The notes below the pieces were generated by a model. That model had not been told where the DNA came from. It worked only from the letters and a program-made list of their open reading frames with translations, and made no database searches. This document shows, one piece after another, positions 42,965 through 50,736 of a DNA stretch of 64,000 nt. Position 1 is the first letter of the stretch; each line of letters opens with the position of its first letter. Source of the stretch: Deinococcus roseus (GTDB lineage: Bacteria; Deinococcota; Deinococci; Deinococcales; Deinococcaceae). Made by a program: the position numbers and the translations under genes. The stretch covers positions 21,697 through 85,696 of the forward strand of contig NZ_BMOD01000022.1 of NCBI RefSeq assembly GCF_014646895.1. Reading direction: 5' to 3'.

Positions 42965-43129
42965 TTACTCCTCTTCTGTGAACCAGCCCATCAGGTCATC
43001 CAGGTTCCAGGTGACCCCACATCCAGGGCATTCGACGCGTTTCTTGGTGGGGTCAGGGACTTCGACCTCTTCGCCGCAGGCAGGGCATTTGAAGGCAAAG
43101 CCCTGATTCAAGTTCAGATCCTCAGACAT
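42965..43129 (-). CDS. Small zinc-ribbon protein in the lysine operon (54 residues)
   Basis: This 54-residue protein has one ribbon (FKCPACGEEVEVP and VECPGCGVTWNL) and an acidic C-terminus (GWFTEEE). It is LysW-sized but lacks the EDWGE end. A perfect AAGGAGG lies before the ATG at 43129. Longer frames start in a Cys-rich stretch that overlaps the upstream gene and are not needed. It overlaps the upstream ORF by 8 bases and abuts hacB, so expression is tightly coupled. Its function is unknown. Confidence 0.75.
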   Translation of the reverse strand: MSEDLNLNQGFAFKCPACGEEVEVPDPTKKRVECPGCGVTWNLDDLMGWFTEEE

Positions 43130-43553
43130 GCTGACCTCCTTGTAACATGGCTGGAGTCCACAACACTTCATTGATGTGCACTTGAAGGGCCACAGAGGGT
43201 GCCAGTTCACTCACGATCTCTGCACAAACCAGCCATTCATTGAAACAGTCCATCACCATCTCATCTTCAATGGCAATTTCAACACGATGATTGCTGTGAA
43301 AAACCAGATTGTATTGTTCTGGGCTCAATTTGCTCTTAAACCATTCGGCAATTTCTTCTGCTTCCTCTGCAACATATGGATCGGTAACATGACCAATATA
43401 CAGAACAGTTTCGGGCAGCAGAATCTGGAAGTTTTGTTCCTGTCTGGTGATGAGACAGGACTTGAAGAACGCGGAGGATTGCAACCGCTCCTCAAGAACC
43501 TGAAGATCAATCTCAGAATCTTTTTGAAAGAAGACAGTTGCAATGGTGGTCAT
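43122..43553 (-). CDS. Unassigned protein in the lysine operon, 143 residues
   Basis: I recognise no family. The sequence alternates strands and helices: TTIATVFFQKDSEIDLQVLEE, then NFQILLPETVLYIGHVTDPY, an acidic helix EEAEEIAEWF and a hydrophobic C-terminal part. It has two Cys and no signal peptide. It lies 16 bases after hacA and overlaps the small zinc-ribbon gene, so it is part of the operon. It may have a regulatory or assembly role with the zinc ribbons (speculation). Confidence 0.65.
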   Translation of the reverse strand: MTTIATVFFQKDSEIDLQVLEERLQSSAFFKSCLITRQEQNFQILLPETVLYIGHVTDPYVAEEAEEIAEWFKSKLSPEQYNLVFHSNHRVEIAIEDEMVMDCFNEWLVCAEIVSELAPSVALQVHINEVLWTPAMLQGGQHV

Positions 43554-43569
43554 GTTTTTCCAGTCCTGT

Positions 43570-44820
43570 TTAAGCCATCACCGGCAGATCCTCAGGCAAA
43601 GAAATCACGCCCATCACCGCAGTGGCCGCAGCAACTGCAGGGGAGGCCAGATAAATCTTGGCGTCCTTGTCTCCCATGCGTCCGATGAAGTTGCGGTTTG
43701 AAGTGCTCACGCAGACTTCCCCGGGAGCCAGCACGCCCTGGTGGCGGCCCATGCAGGGACCACAGCCTGGAGTGCTCAAAGTTGCGCCAGAGCGGATCAG
43801 GGTCAGCAGGGTTCCATCTGCGGTGGCCTGTTCCAGCACTTCACTGCTGGCAGGGATCACCAGAAGGCGAATACCAGGGGCCACTTTGCGCCCCTTCAGG
43901 ATGTTGGCTGCTGCATGCAGGTCTTCCAGACGCCCGTTGGTGCAGGTTCCGATGAACACCTGGTCCACCTTTGTGCCACGCAGGGTGGTCACTTCTTCCA
44001 CGTTGTCCACGTAGCTCGGGACGCTCATGCGGGGGGTCAGGGCACTCAGGTCGATGGTGATGTCCGTGACGTAGCGTGCGCCCTCGTCTGGGTAGACCCA
44101 CTCAGGAATGGTGTAACCATAATCGGTGAGGATTTCGCCGCCAGGAACCACCAGACCAGCTTTTGCCCCTGCTTCCACGCAGAGGTTGGCCAGGGTCATG
44201 CGTTCACCTCTGGTGAAGCGGTCTCCAGCGTGGATTTCGATGCTCATGTAGGTGCCGCCGTCTGCGGTCAGCACGCGGATCATTTCCAGGGCCACATCTT
44301 TGGCTGTGACTCCAGAGTTTAATTCTCCGGTCAGGGTGACTTTCACAGACTCGGGGACTTTCAGCCAGGTTTTGCCACTGGCCGCAGCCAGAGCGATGTC
44401 CGTTGCACCCATCCCGGTTCCAAAAGCTGCAACTGCGCCGTAAGTGGTGCTGTGGCTGTCGCTTCCCAGCACAATGGCTCCGGGGAAGGCCAGACCTTCT
44501 TCCATCAGGACCTGGTGGCAGATGCCACGCCCCACATCAAAGAGCTTCACTCCGGTGCGGGCTGCGTATTCACGGGCCACCTGATGGCTTTTGGCCACAT
44601 TCACACTGCTGGCAGGAGCCACATGGTCAATCACGATGGACACCCGTTCAGGAAATTTGGGGGTGGTTTCCAGGTCGCGGTCCAGCACTTTGATCACGGA
44701 TTCGGCAATGGAATCCACGATCATCACTTCATCCACCTCGACAACTGCGAGGTCTCCCGCATACACGGTCTTGCCGCTGCGTTGCGAGAGGATTTTTTCA
44801 GCCATGGTCTGGGGTTTCAT
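43570..44820 (-). CDS. hacA: Homoaconitase large subunit
   Basis: HacA (LysT) with HacB converts homocitrate to homoisocitrate through a [4Fe-4S] cluster. The 416 residues have the aconitase-superfamily motifs VLGSDSHSTTYGAVAAFGTG, IGTCTNGR and TPGCGPCMGRHQG, supplying the three cluster Cys. It is shorter than cytosolic aconitase and matches LeuC/LysT large subunits. It sits 12 bases downstream of the PhzF-like gene in the lysine operon. Specificity is inferred from context. Confidence 0.93.
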   Translation of the reverse strand: MKPQTMAEKILSQRSGKTVYAGDLAVVEVDEVMIVDSIAESVIKVLDRDLETTPKFPERVSIVIDHVAPASSVNVAKSHQVAREYAARTGVKLFDVGRGICHQVLMEEGLAFPGAIVLGSDSHSTTYGAVAAFGTGMGATDIALAAASGKTWLKVPESVKVTLTGELNSGVTAKDVALEMIRVLTADGGTYMSIEIHAGDRFTRGERMTLANLCVEAGAKAGLVVPGGEILTDYGYTIPEWVYPDEGARYVTDITIDLSALTPRMSVPSYVDNVEEVTTLRGTKVDQVFIGTCTNGRLEDLHAAANILKGRKVAPGIRLLVIPASSEVLEQATADGTLLTLIRSGATLSTPGCGPCMGRHQGVLAPGEVCVSTSNRNFIGRMGDKDAKIYLASPAVAAATAVMGVISLPEDLPVMA

Positions 44821-44832
44821 GGTTTTCTTTCC

Positions 44833-45699
44833 TCACTCCTCTTCTTCATCGGTGGTCAGGTCCAGCACTTCCTGCCGGGTGACCAGTCCGCCCACCCAGA
44901 TGTCTTTTGCCTCGCCGTTCTGAACGGTGAAGCTTGCACTGAGTCTGGAGGGTTTTTTGATGTGAACGGCTTGTGTGACGCTCAGGCGCTGCGCTCCATC
45001 TTCCAGCATACCCACTTTAGATAAGTATCCGCAGAGGGTTGCATAAGTGTTGCTCGCGGCGTTGTCTTCCACAATGTTCTTCAGTGGAGCGGTGTACCTG
45101 AAGCTGATTTCTCCCTCCAGGCACACAAAAATCAGGCCTCTGGTGCCCGTGGCATGGTTGAGGTCTGTGACCAGTTCCAGGTTGGGTTTGGCGCTCCTCA
45201 GGCCCTCAGCGGTCAGAGGAACCACCAGATTGGGCCTGCTGGTGCTTGCGGCCAGAATGGGGTACCTCTGGTCCAGATCCGAGCGGTCAATCTGCAAAGC
45301 CTCGCACACGTGGTCCAGATCGGCATGCACTTCCCAGGCTTTTGCATTTCCCTGCAGGATGTGGTACATGCCTTTTTGAAGTCTGGCCTGCATCACTTCC
45401 TGCATGTTCAACTGCACGTTTTCTGCCACCTCACCCCGTTCCCGCAGGTGGGCCAGGGCCACAATGGCTCCAGAGTCAGAGTCACCTTTTTCCTTCTGGG
45501 CATTGAAAAAACGCAGGTCCACATGGTCTTGCCCATATTCAGTGATGAAAGCCGTGATGGGAGCTCCGTACTGGACGGCATTTTGCTTTGCAATGGCCTG
45601 GAAATCTGTTTCCTGGGCCTCCTCGCACACAGCAATGACTTTCCCGCCTGTGGCACTGGGGTAATCGCTGTAAACGGTGTAAATGTAAGTCTGGGGCAT
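44833..45699 (-). CDS. PhzF-fold protein lacking the catalytic Glu
   Basis: The 288 residues follow the diaminopimelate-epimerase/PhzF fold, with an N-terminal lobe opening YTVYSDYPSATGGKVIAVC and a C-terminal lobe with SFRYTAPLKNIVEDNAASNTYATLCGYL. The catalytic Glu of PhzF (in SETxF) corresponds to Ile in PITAF, and the His-containing GHPT loop reads SDSGAIVAL. Catalysis is therefore lost or changed. A good ribosome-binding site (GAGAGGAAACC) precedes the ATG. Lying between hcs and hacA it is a candidate new component of the lysine pathway or a regulator. Confidence 0.7.
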   Translation of the reverse strand: MPQTYIYTVYSDYPSATGGKVIAVCEEAQETDFQAIAKQNAVQYGAPITAFITEYGQDHVDLRFFNAQKEKGDSDSGAIVALAHLRERGEVAENVQLNMQEVMQARLQKGMYHILQGNAKAWEVHADLDHVCEALQIDRSDLDQRYPILAASTSRPNLVVPLTAEGLRSAKPNLELVTDLNHATGTRGLIFVCLEGEISFRYTAPLKNIVEDNAASNTYATLCGYLSKVGMLEDGAQRLSVTQAVHIKKPSRLSASFTVQNGEAKDIWVGGLVTRQEVLDLTTDEEEE

Positions 45700-45736
45700 G
45701 GTTTCCTCTCAAAAGGGGGCCAGGGTTTTCAGCAAG

Positions 45737-45774
45737 CGGCCATCAGCTGCGGGTGTTTTGCGCACTGATGGCCG
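45737..45774 (-). other. Intra-operon hairpin between hcs and the PhzF-like gene
   Basis: CGGCCATCAG (45737-45746) pairs with CTGATGGCCG (45765-45774), extended inside by TGCG/CGCA: about 14 bp with one bulge. There is no T-tract after the 3' arm on the minus strand. It may be an mRNA-processing site or a translation-linked attenuator that lowers expression beyond hcs. Confidence 0.5.
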
Positions 45775-45791
45775 TCGGGAAAAGCAAACCT

Positions 45792-46961
45792 TTAAGCCAG
45801 AACCCAGCTTTTCAGGATGTCTGCGATGTGCTCGTCATCGAGGTCGCCACTGTCTGCGAGGGCCTTGATGTGGTCGGTGATGTCACGCAGCTGGTGCTCC
45901 CCGAAGTGCAGTCCCAGTTCGCGGGCTTTGAAGGCAATGGCGTGCTTGCCGGTCAGTTTGCTGCCGGCCTGAATGCGGCGGCCCACCCCGAAGACTTCGG
46001 GAGGAATGGCTTCGTAGGCACCGGGGTTCAGGTAGATGGCTTTCAGGTGCATGCCTGCCTTGTGGTTGTAGGCGAATTCCCCGGTCAGGTAGTTGTTCCA
46101 GGGAATGGGCAGACCGACCATGCGGGCAATCATGTTGTCCAGCTGGGGCAGCATTTCCAGGTTGTACTTGTCCATCAGGCCCTGGGGGTCAAAGGTGAAC
46201 ATGCGGGCCAGAAATCCGCCCATGGGGGTGATGCCGTTTCTTTCCCCGATGCCCAGAATGGTGGTGTCGATGTGGGTGGCTCCGGCCTCCACAGCTTCGT
46301 AGGCGTTGGAGATGGCGCATCCGGTGTCGTTGTGACCGTGGAATTCGATGTCGCACTTCACGGCTTTGCGCACTTCACGCACCAGGGAGTACACCTGTCT
46401 GGGGGTGGCCACGCCCACGGTGTCTGCCAGTCCGACCCGGTTCACACCGATCTCGTCCACGGCCTGATAGACTTTCAGCAGGTCTTCTTCTTCGCTTCTG
46501 AAGGTGTCCTCGGCAGAGAAACGCACCTGCACACCCTGGGATTTGACGTATTGAATGACCTCTCTGGCCTGATCGATGATCTGCTCGATGCTCTTGCCGT
46601 GGGAGAATTCACGCAGGTAGCTGGAGGTCCCGAACAGCAAATCCAGCCCGTGCACCCCGGTGTCAATGGCCCGTCTGGCGTCTTCCATGGCGCAGCGCAC
46701 GTGGGTGATGATCTTGGCGTTCAGGCCCAGATTGACCAGACGCACTGCGTCTTTTGCGGCCTGTTCATTGACCATGGGGGTGGTCACTTCGATGAATTCC
46801 ACACCGAAAGCGTCCAGGGCCTGGGCCACTTCGATTTTGTCGTCGCTGGAAAAGCTGGCGCGGGCAAATTGTTCACCTTCCCGCAGGGTGGAATCGATGA
46901 TGAACCACCGGTCTGCGGGAATGTAGGCTTTGTACTCCTGGTTGCGGAACTCCTGACTCAT
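45792..46961 (-). CDS. hcs: Homocitrate synthase
   Basis: HCS condenses 2-oxoglutarate with acetyl-CoA, the first and regulated step of AAA lysine synthesis. The 389-residue TIM-barrel DRE-metallolyase shows WFIIDSTLREGEQFARASF, the metal ligands in IEFHGHNDTGCAISN, and GIGERNGITPMGG. I chose ATG 46961 because a consensus promoter ends 11 nt upstream; the frame to 46994 would start inside that promoter. It is the first gene of the main lysine operon. In relatives lysine inhibits the enzyme; that cannot be read here. Confidence 0.95.
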   Translation of the reverse strand: MSQEFRNQEYKAYIPADRWFIIDSTLREGEQFARASFSSDDKIEVAQALDAFGVEFIEVTTPMVNEQAAKDAVRLVNLGLNAKIITHVRCAMEDARRAIDTGVHGLDLLFGTSSYLREFSHGKSIEQIIDQAREVIQYVKSQGVQVRFSAEDTFRSEEEDLLKVYQAVDEIGVNRVGLADTVGVATPRQVYSLVREVRKAVKCDIEFHGHNDTGCAISNAYEAVEAGATHIDTTILGIGERNGITPMGGFLARMFTFDPQGLMDKYNLEMLPQLDNMIARMVGLPIPWNNYLTGEFAYNHKAGMHLKAIYLNPGAYEAIPPEVFGVGRRIQAGSKLTGKHAIAFKARELGLHFGEHQLRDITDHIKALADSGDLDDEHIADILKSWVLA

Positions 46962-46972
46962 AAGTGAAAAAC

Positions 46973-47001
46973 AATGTACCCTAAAAATTATCAAATGTCA
47001 A
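46973..47001 (-). promoter_or_regulatory. Promoter of the main lysine operon
   Basis: On the minus strand TTGACA (47001-46996), a 17-bp spacer and TACATT (46978-46973) form a near-consensus sigma-70 promoter. The start would fall about 5 nt before the ATG, so there is no room for a leader-peptide attenuator of the kind reported for the Thermus lysine genes. Confidence 0.8.
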
Positions 47002-47084
47002 ATAAATTGTGAATAAAGTTTACATTTGAAAAGTCTAGGGTCAGTTTATGGGATTTTCAAAAGTGCAAGGGTTCAGCAAAAGCT

Positions 47085-47828
47085 TCACTCAATGGCGATG
47101 GCATCACCAGAACGGCTGCCCCAGATGTTGCAGTCTGCTGTGCTGCTCAGGTTTTTGACCCCATTGCGGAATTTCAGCTTCACCTGCACAGAACCCTTGG
47201 CAGGCAGGGCTTCAATGGCCTGATAGAAAGTGGCCATGCTGGCCTCTTCCTGGCAACTGCCCCGCACGATGAAAGCAGGCACCGTTTCACTGGTGGGATT
47301 TACCACGGTGGCCCAGAGCTCCTGGGCATCGCCTGCATCAGACAACTGCAGGTTTTTCCCCTGTAGAACCACTTCGGCCATTCTCAGGTCCAGGTCAAAT
47401 GTGGACTCCAGGGTCTGCTTCTTGCCGTCAGAGGTGGCCACAGAACCCAGATGAAATTCGCTGCTGGATTCGCCTTCTGCAAAATTCAGAGGCTGGGTGT
47501 TCTGCAGGGTGATCAGGGTGTGAATCTGGTTGTCCGTGGCAGAAAGGTATTCCTGGTGGGTGACTTTCAAAGGGATGTGCTTTTTGTCGCCATAATCCAG
47601 GCTGAACTTTTGAGACAGGTTGCTGGAATTGATTCTGGAGGGAATGTCGATTTTCAGGGTGATGGTCTGGCGGTCATTCACCACCACCCTTCTCAGAGCA
47701 TCGTTGTTGTACAGGTCCTGTTGAGAAGCAAAAATCACTGTTGAAGGAATGATGTTGGCATCGTAGGGCCGTGGGGTGCGGTTGCAGGCCACGAGCAGCA
47801 AGGGCAGAAACAGAAAGATTTTTTTCAT
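47085..47828 (-). CDS. Lipoprotein of unknown function (pair, downstream)
   Basis: The lipobox LPLLLVACNR places the lipidated Cys near residue 15. The mature part of about 230 residues is beta-rich and has two C-terminal Cys (GSCQEE, ADCNIW) that may form a disulfide. I know no domain for it. The start overlaps the stop of the upstream lipoprotein gene as ATGA, and the two proteins have similar length and layout, so they are likely distant paralogues made together at the cell surface. Confidence 0.72.
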   Translation of the reverse strand: MKKIFLFLPLLLVACNRTPRPYDANIIPSTVIFASQQDLYNNDALRRVVVNDRQTITLKIDIPSRINSSNLSQKFSLDYGDKKHIPLKVTHQEYLSATDNQIHTLITLQNTQPLNFAEGESSSEFHLGSVATSDGKKQTLESTFDLDLRMAEVVLQGKNLQLSDAGDAQELWATVVNPTSETVPAFIVRGSCQEEASMATFYQAIEALPAKGSVQVKLKFRNGVKNLSSTADCNIWGSRSGDAIAIE

Positions 47829-48571
47829 GGTTGCACCTGAATTTCACGTTCGGCAAGGTAATCGTAGGCCTGAAGAGGTTTGCATGCGCTGGGAGGTGTT
47901 TTTTCACCAGCATCTCCACCAATCAATTTCAGGGGAATTGTGACGGATGCGCCTGCAGGCAAAGCGGACAGGTAAGCATGGTATTCCCTGAAAGAAGGTT
48001 CAAAACATTCTTTCTTGAAGATCAATCCAGCGCTTGCAAAGGCACTGGTGTTTTTGACCTGCACATGATAGGTCCGGTCTTCAGCTTCAAAAGCCTCGCC
48101 AGTCATGGCCAGCATCAGGGGCTCTTTCTCCGTCTGAAAGTCATAACTTTCTTCCTTGAGCATGCCGTGTCCATCTTCGGTTTTGATGCCCATGCCTGCT
48201 TTTAAACGGTAGCTGTGGTTGTATTTCAGCACGGTGCTGGATTTGATGAGCGCATACCTGCCCATGACCCCCCAGAGCGGATCCTGGTGCTCCTCCAGGG
48301 TGATGTTCAGAGGAATGACCGACTGGTCTGCGAGGTCCACCAGAGTGATGTTCTGATTGTTCAGGGTGGCAGCATCGGTGCTCAGGTGCACCTCTGCGGT
48401 TTCCTGGAAGTGCACATCAAAGAAACGCTGGGCAGGAGTGCGGTCCTGGTTGTAAGAGAGGTTCTTGAAGTCCTGATTGAAGGCCAGCCAGGCATTGGGA
48501 TCGGTTCTGGGCAAGTCAAAACCACAAGATGCCAGCAAAGGCACCAGCAAGATGGGCAGGTGTTTTTTCAT
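47825..48571 (-). CDS. Lipoprotein of unknown function (pair, upstream)
   Basis: The lipobox LVPLLASCGF puts the lipidated Cys near residue 16. The mature domain is beta-rich, with repeated strands such as HVQVKNTSAFASAG and two late Cys (ECFEP, SACKP). Overall design matches the lipoprotein encoded just downstream, with which it overlaps by 4 bases. GAGGAC precedes the ATG. No function is known. Confidence 0.72.
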   Translation of the reverse strand: MKKHLPILLVPLLASCGFDLPRTDPNAWLAFNQDFKNLSYNQDRTPAQRFFDVHFQETAEVHLSTDAATLNNQNITLVDLADQSVIPLNITLEEHQDPLWGVMGRYALIKSSTVLKYNHSYRLKAGMGIKTEDGHGMLKEESYDFQTEKEPLMLAMTGEAFEAEDRTYHVQVKNTSAFASAGLIFKKECFEPSFREYHAYLSALPAGASVTIPLKLIGGDAGEKTPPSACKPLQAYDYLAEREIQVQP

Positions 48572-48757
48572 TGAATGTCCTCACAATGAACTGAAAGATG
48601 GATTTGGGCGAATTATCGATATGAAACCACAACAAAACCAGAAGGAACTTTAAAACCTCCTGCAAAGGAATTTGTTTCAGGATAGATGAAGTTGCCCTGA
48701 AGTTTTGTGACCAGTTGGTCATGAATGTGTAGGTGTTTTCCTGGATCACAAAAACAC

Positions 48758-48785
48758 CTGCTTCAGGGCAGGTGTGGAACAGGAT
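48758..48785 (-). terminator. Intrinsic terminator of galM
   Basis: On the minus strand ACACCTGC-CCTGAA-GCAGGTGT is followed by TTTTGTG, 27 bases beyond the galM stop. Confidence 0.8.
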
Positions 48786-48811
48786 GGAAAGTGCAGAGGT
48801 GAAAAGGATTT

Positions 48812-49729
48812 TCAGCTCTTGAGCGTGAAACGGATGCTGCCCGAGATGCTCGCTCCGGCTTTCACACTCAGGAATCCCGTGCCCTGTACCCCCTGTTCAT
48901 GCAGGTTGAAAGCATTGGTGCAGTTGGTGACAGGCTCCAGGGCCAGGGTGCCGTCTGGTGCAGTGAAGACAATCAAATGCTGGAACACCGGATCTGCCTG
49001 GATGGAAAGGCTGTAGGGGGTTTCCGGATACTGGATTTGCAGGTTGCCATCAAAACCACCAAATACCGTGTCAAACTGGCGGTCTCCAATGGCTTTTCCT
49101 TCACTGAAATCCAGATCTGCAGGCAGGGGGTGTTTGCCTTCGGTGGGGATGTTGCTGCTGTCGGTCTGGTAAACTCCATCCACCTTGAATTGCAGTACAG
49201 CATCTCCAGAACCTGCAAAAGAGCGCACAAAATAAGGGTGAATGCCAAAGCCGATGGGCATTTCCTCTTCACCCACATTGTGGATGTTCAGGGTCTGGGT
49301 CAGGGTGTTGCCTTCGATCTCAAAAGTGGTTTTCAGGATCAGGGGAAAAGGGTAATTGAAGGCCTCAAGGTCTTCATGGTCTCTGGAATCAAAAGAGAAC
49401 ACCAGTTTGCTGGAGGTGGCTTCCTGCAGACGGTGCGGGCGGTTGCGCACATCACCGTGAATGGTGGTGTGCTGTTTGGTGTTGGTCATCAGCTGGTAAG
49501 CTTTGCCCTTGAAGGTGAACTTTCCATCTGGAATGCGGTTGGAGAAAGGCACCAGGGTGTAGCTGCTCAGTGGGCTGGAAATGTTGCCACTCAGGGCTTC
49601 ATCTGCAGCTTCACGCATGATGGGGTGCCAGGTTCCCCCAATGCGGAACTGGAAAGCGGCAATGCTGGCTCCGAGGCGTTCATGGACTTGCAGGCGCAAC
49701 TGGCCGTTGGAGATGGTGTGTAATTCCAT
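48812..49729 (-). CDS. galM: Aldose 1-epimerase
   Basis: GalM-type enzymes interconvert alpha and beta anomers of aldoses. The 305 residues have the galactose-mutarotase beta-sandwich, with NRIPDGKFTFKG, the first catalytic His in TTIHGDVRNRPH, the second in GFGIHPYFVRSF, and LALEPVTNCTNAFN near the C-terminus with the conserved Glu. The start is a leaderless ATG: CATAAT ends 6 nt upstream. Sugar specificity is unknown. It forms a single-gene unit. Confidence 0.92.
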   Translation of the reverse strand: MELHTISNGQLRLQVHERLGASIAAFQFRIGGTWHPIMREAADEALSGNISSPLSSYTLVPFSNRIPDGKFTFKGKAYQLMTNTKQHTTIHGDVRNRPHRLQEATSSKLVFSFDSRDHEDLEAFNYPFPLILKTTFEIEGNTLTQTLNIHNVGEEEMPIGFGIHPYFVRSFAGSGDAVLQFKVDGVYQTDSSNIPTEGKHPLPADLDFSEGKAIGDRQFDTVFGGFDGNLQIQYPETPYSLSIQADPVFQHLIVFTAPDGTLALEPVTNCTNAFNLHEQGVQGTGFLSVKAGASISGSIRFTLKS

Positions 49730-49735
49730 GGCCCC

Positions 49736-49741
49736 ATTATG
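49736..49741 (-). promoter_or_regulatory. -10 box of leaderless galM
   Basis: CATAAT on the minus strand, 6 nt before the ATG at 49729. Confidence 0.45.
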
Positions 49742-49860
49742 GACATGAAAAGCTGTGAATGGGTGTCATCTGTACACTATTCAGGGCTTTTCATACAGCG
49801 TCACAGGCAAAAACCACCAGCAATGGCAGATGGCTGGGTTGATGGTGTGTCGGGCGGGCC

Positions 49861-50607
49861 TCATTTTGCAGGGGTTTTTTCCAGCACCTCGACCAGAATG
49901 TAGCGTTTGCTGCTGGCATCTGCTGGAGGGTTTTTCACATCTTCGGTTCGGATGCGGATCTTGTAGTTGAAGCCTTCCTCGTAATTGAAACCCTCGATGC
50001 CACTGTAAAAGAACTCCCAGTCTTTCTTGTCAGGAGAACGCACCTGCAGGCATTTCATGGGTGCAGCTCCAGTGCAATCCACCTTTTTGGGGGCAACGAA
50101 CAGCACCTGGGTGTCGGCGGGTTGCACCAGGGCTTCAGGTTTCAGGTTCTTGGCTTCAATTTTGTTTTCGGTTTTGGGGAGCCCTCCTGCAGGAGCAGCT
50201 TTGGCTTCCATTTTCTGTTCAGGATTGCGGGTGAACACCATCATCCCCGAACCCTTGGTGTAGAGGATCAGGGTGTTGTTGTTGATCTGATAGCGCACAG
50301 CCCCTTGCAGGGATTTCATGAAGACCTGCTCGGTTTTCTGGGGCCGGGTTTCACAGGCCATTTTGGTGCTGACCAGTTGCCCCAGTTTGATGCTGTTGCT
50401 CTTCAGGCTGAGGCTGCCCGAATAGCGGTTGCAACCGGAAAATCCTGAAAGCTGTTTGCCCTGGATTTTCAGGGTGGGTGCAGGCACCAGTTCCTGAAAC
50501 TTGCCAAAATTGCCCGAAATCAAAAGGGTCCATTCCCCTTCGGTGGGGTCCTGTGCAAAAGCCAAGGGGCTCAAAAGCAGTGCACCCACCATCAACATGT
50601 GTCTCAT
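49861..50607 (-). CDS. Secreted META/DUF4377-domain protein
   Basis: The 248 residues have a signal peptide (MRHMLMVGALLLSPLAFAQ), a META/HslJ-type domain with SGFSGCNRYSGSL and LVSTKMACETRPQKTEQVF, a charged linker, and a C-terminal DUF4377 domain (KVDCTGAAPMKCLQVRS and FNYKIRIRTEDVKNPP). Both domains are common in exported proteins of unknown role, often linked to heat or outer-surface stress. Paired Cys in both domains suggest disulfides. A CACAAT box ends 6 nt before the ATG, so it is probably leaderless. Confidence 0.82.
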   Translation of the reverse strand: MRHMLMVGALLLSPLAFAQDPTEGEWTLLISGNFGKFQELVPAPTLKIQGKQLSGFSGCNRYSGSLSLKSNSIKLGQLVSTKMACETRPQKTEQVFMKSLQGAVRYQINNNTLILYTKGSGMMVFTRNPEQKMEAKAAPAGGLPKTENKIEAKNLKPEALVQPADTQVLFVAPKKVDCTGAAPMKCLQVRSPDKKDWEFFYSGIEGFNYEEGFNYKIRIRTEDVKNPPADASSKRYILVEVLEKTPAK

Positions 50608-50613
50608 GCCACC

Positions 50614-50619
50614 ATTGTG
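50614..50619 (-). promoter_or_regulatory. -10 box of leaderless META/DUF4377 gene
   Basis: CACAAT on the minus strand, 6 nt before the ATG at 50607. A weaker hexamer than most in this set. Confidence 0.4.
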
Positions 50620-50672
50620 TCAGTTCAAAACATGAGAATGCAGCAGGAGCGCTTCATGCCAGATGAAGGCCA

Positions 50673-50701
50673 CAAAAAACCTTCCTGCAAAGCAAGAAGG
50701 T
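50673..50701 (-). terminator. Intrinsic terminator of the PIG-L gene
   Basis: On the minus strand ACCTTC, an inner TGC/GCA pairing and GAAGGT are followed by TTTTTTGTG, 36 bases past the stop. Confidence 0.7.
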
Positions 50702-50736
50702 GGTCAGAGAGGGTCAGATTCGGCAAAGCCAGATGT

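Noticed and set aside
43130..43210. N-terminal extension of the small zinc-ribbon protein
   Set aside because: A perfect AAGGAGG sits before the ATG at 43129, and the extension overlaps the upstream gene and adds unrelated Cys-rich sequence.
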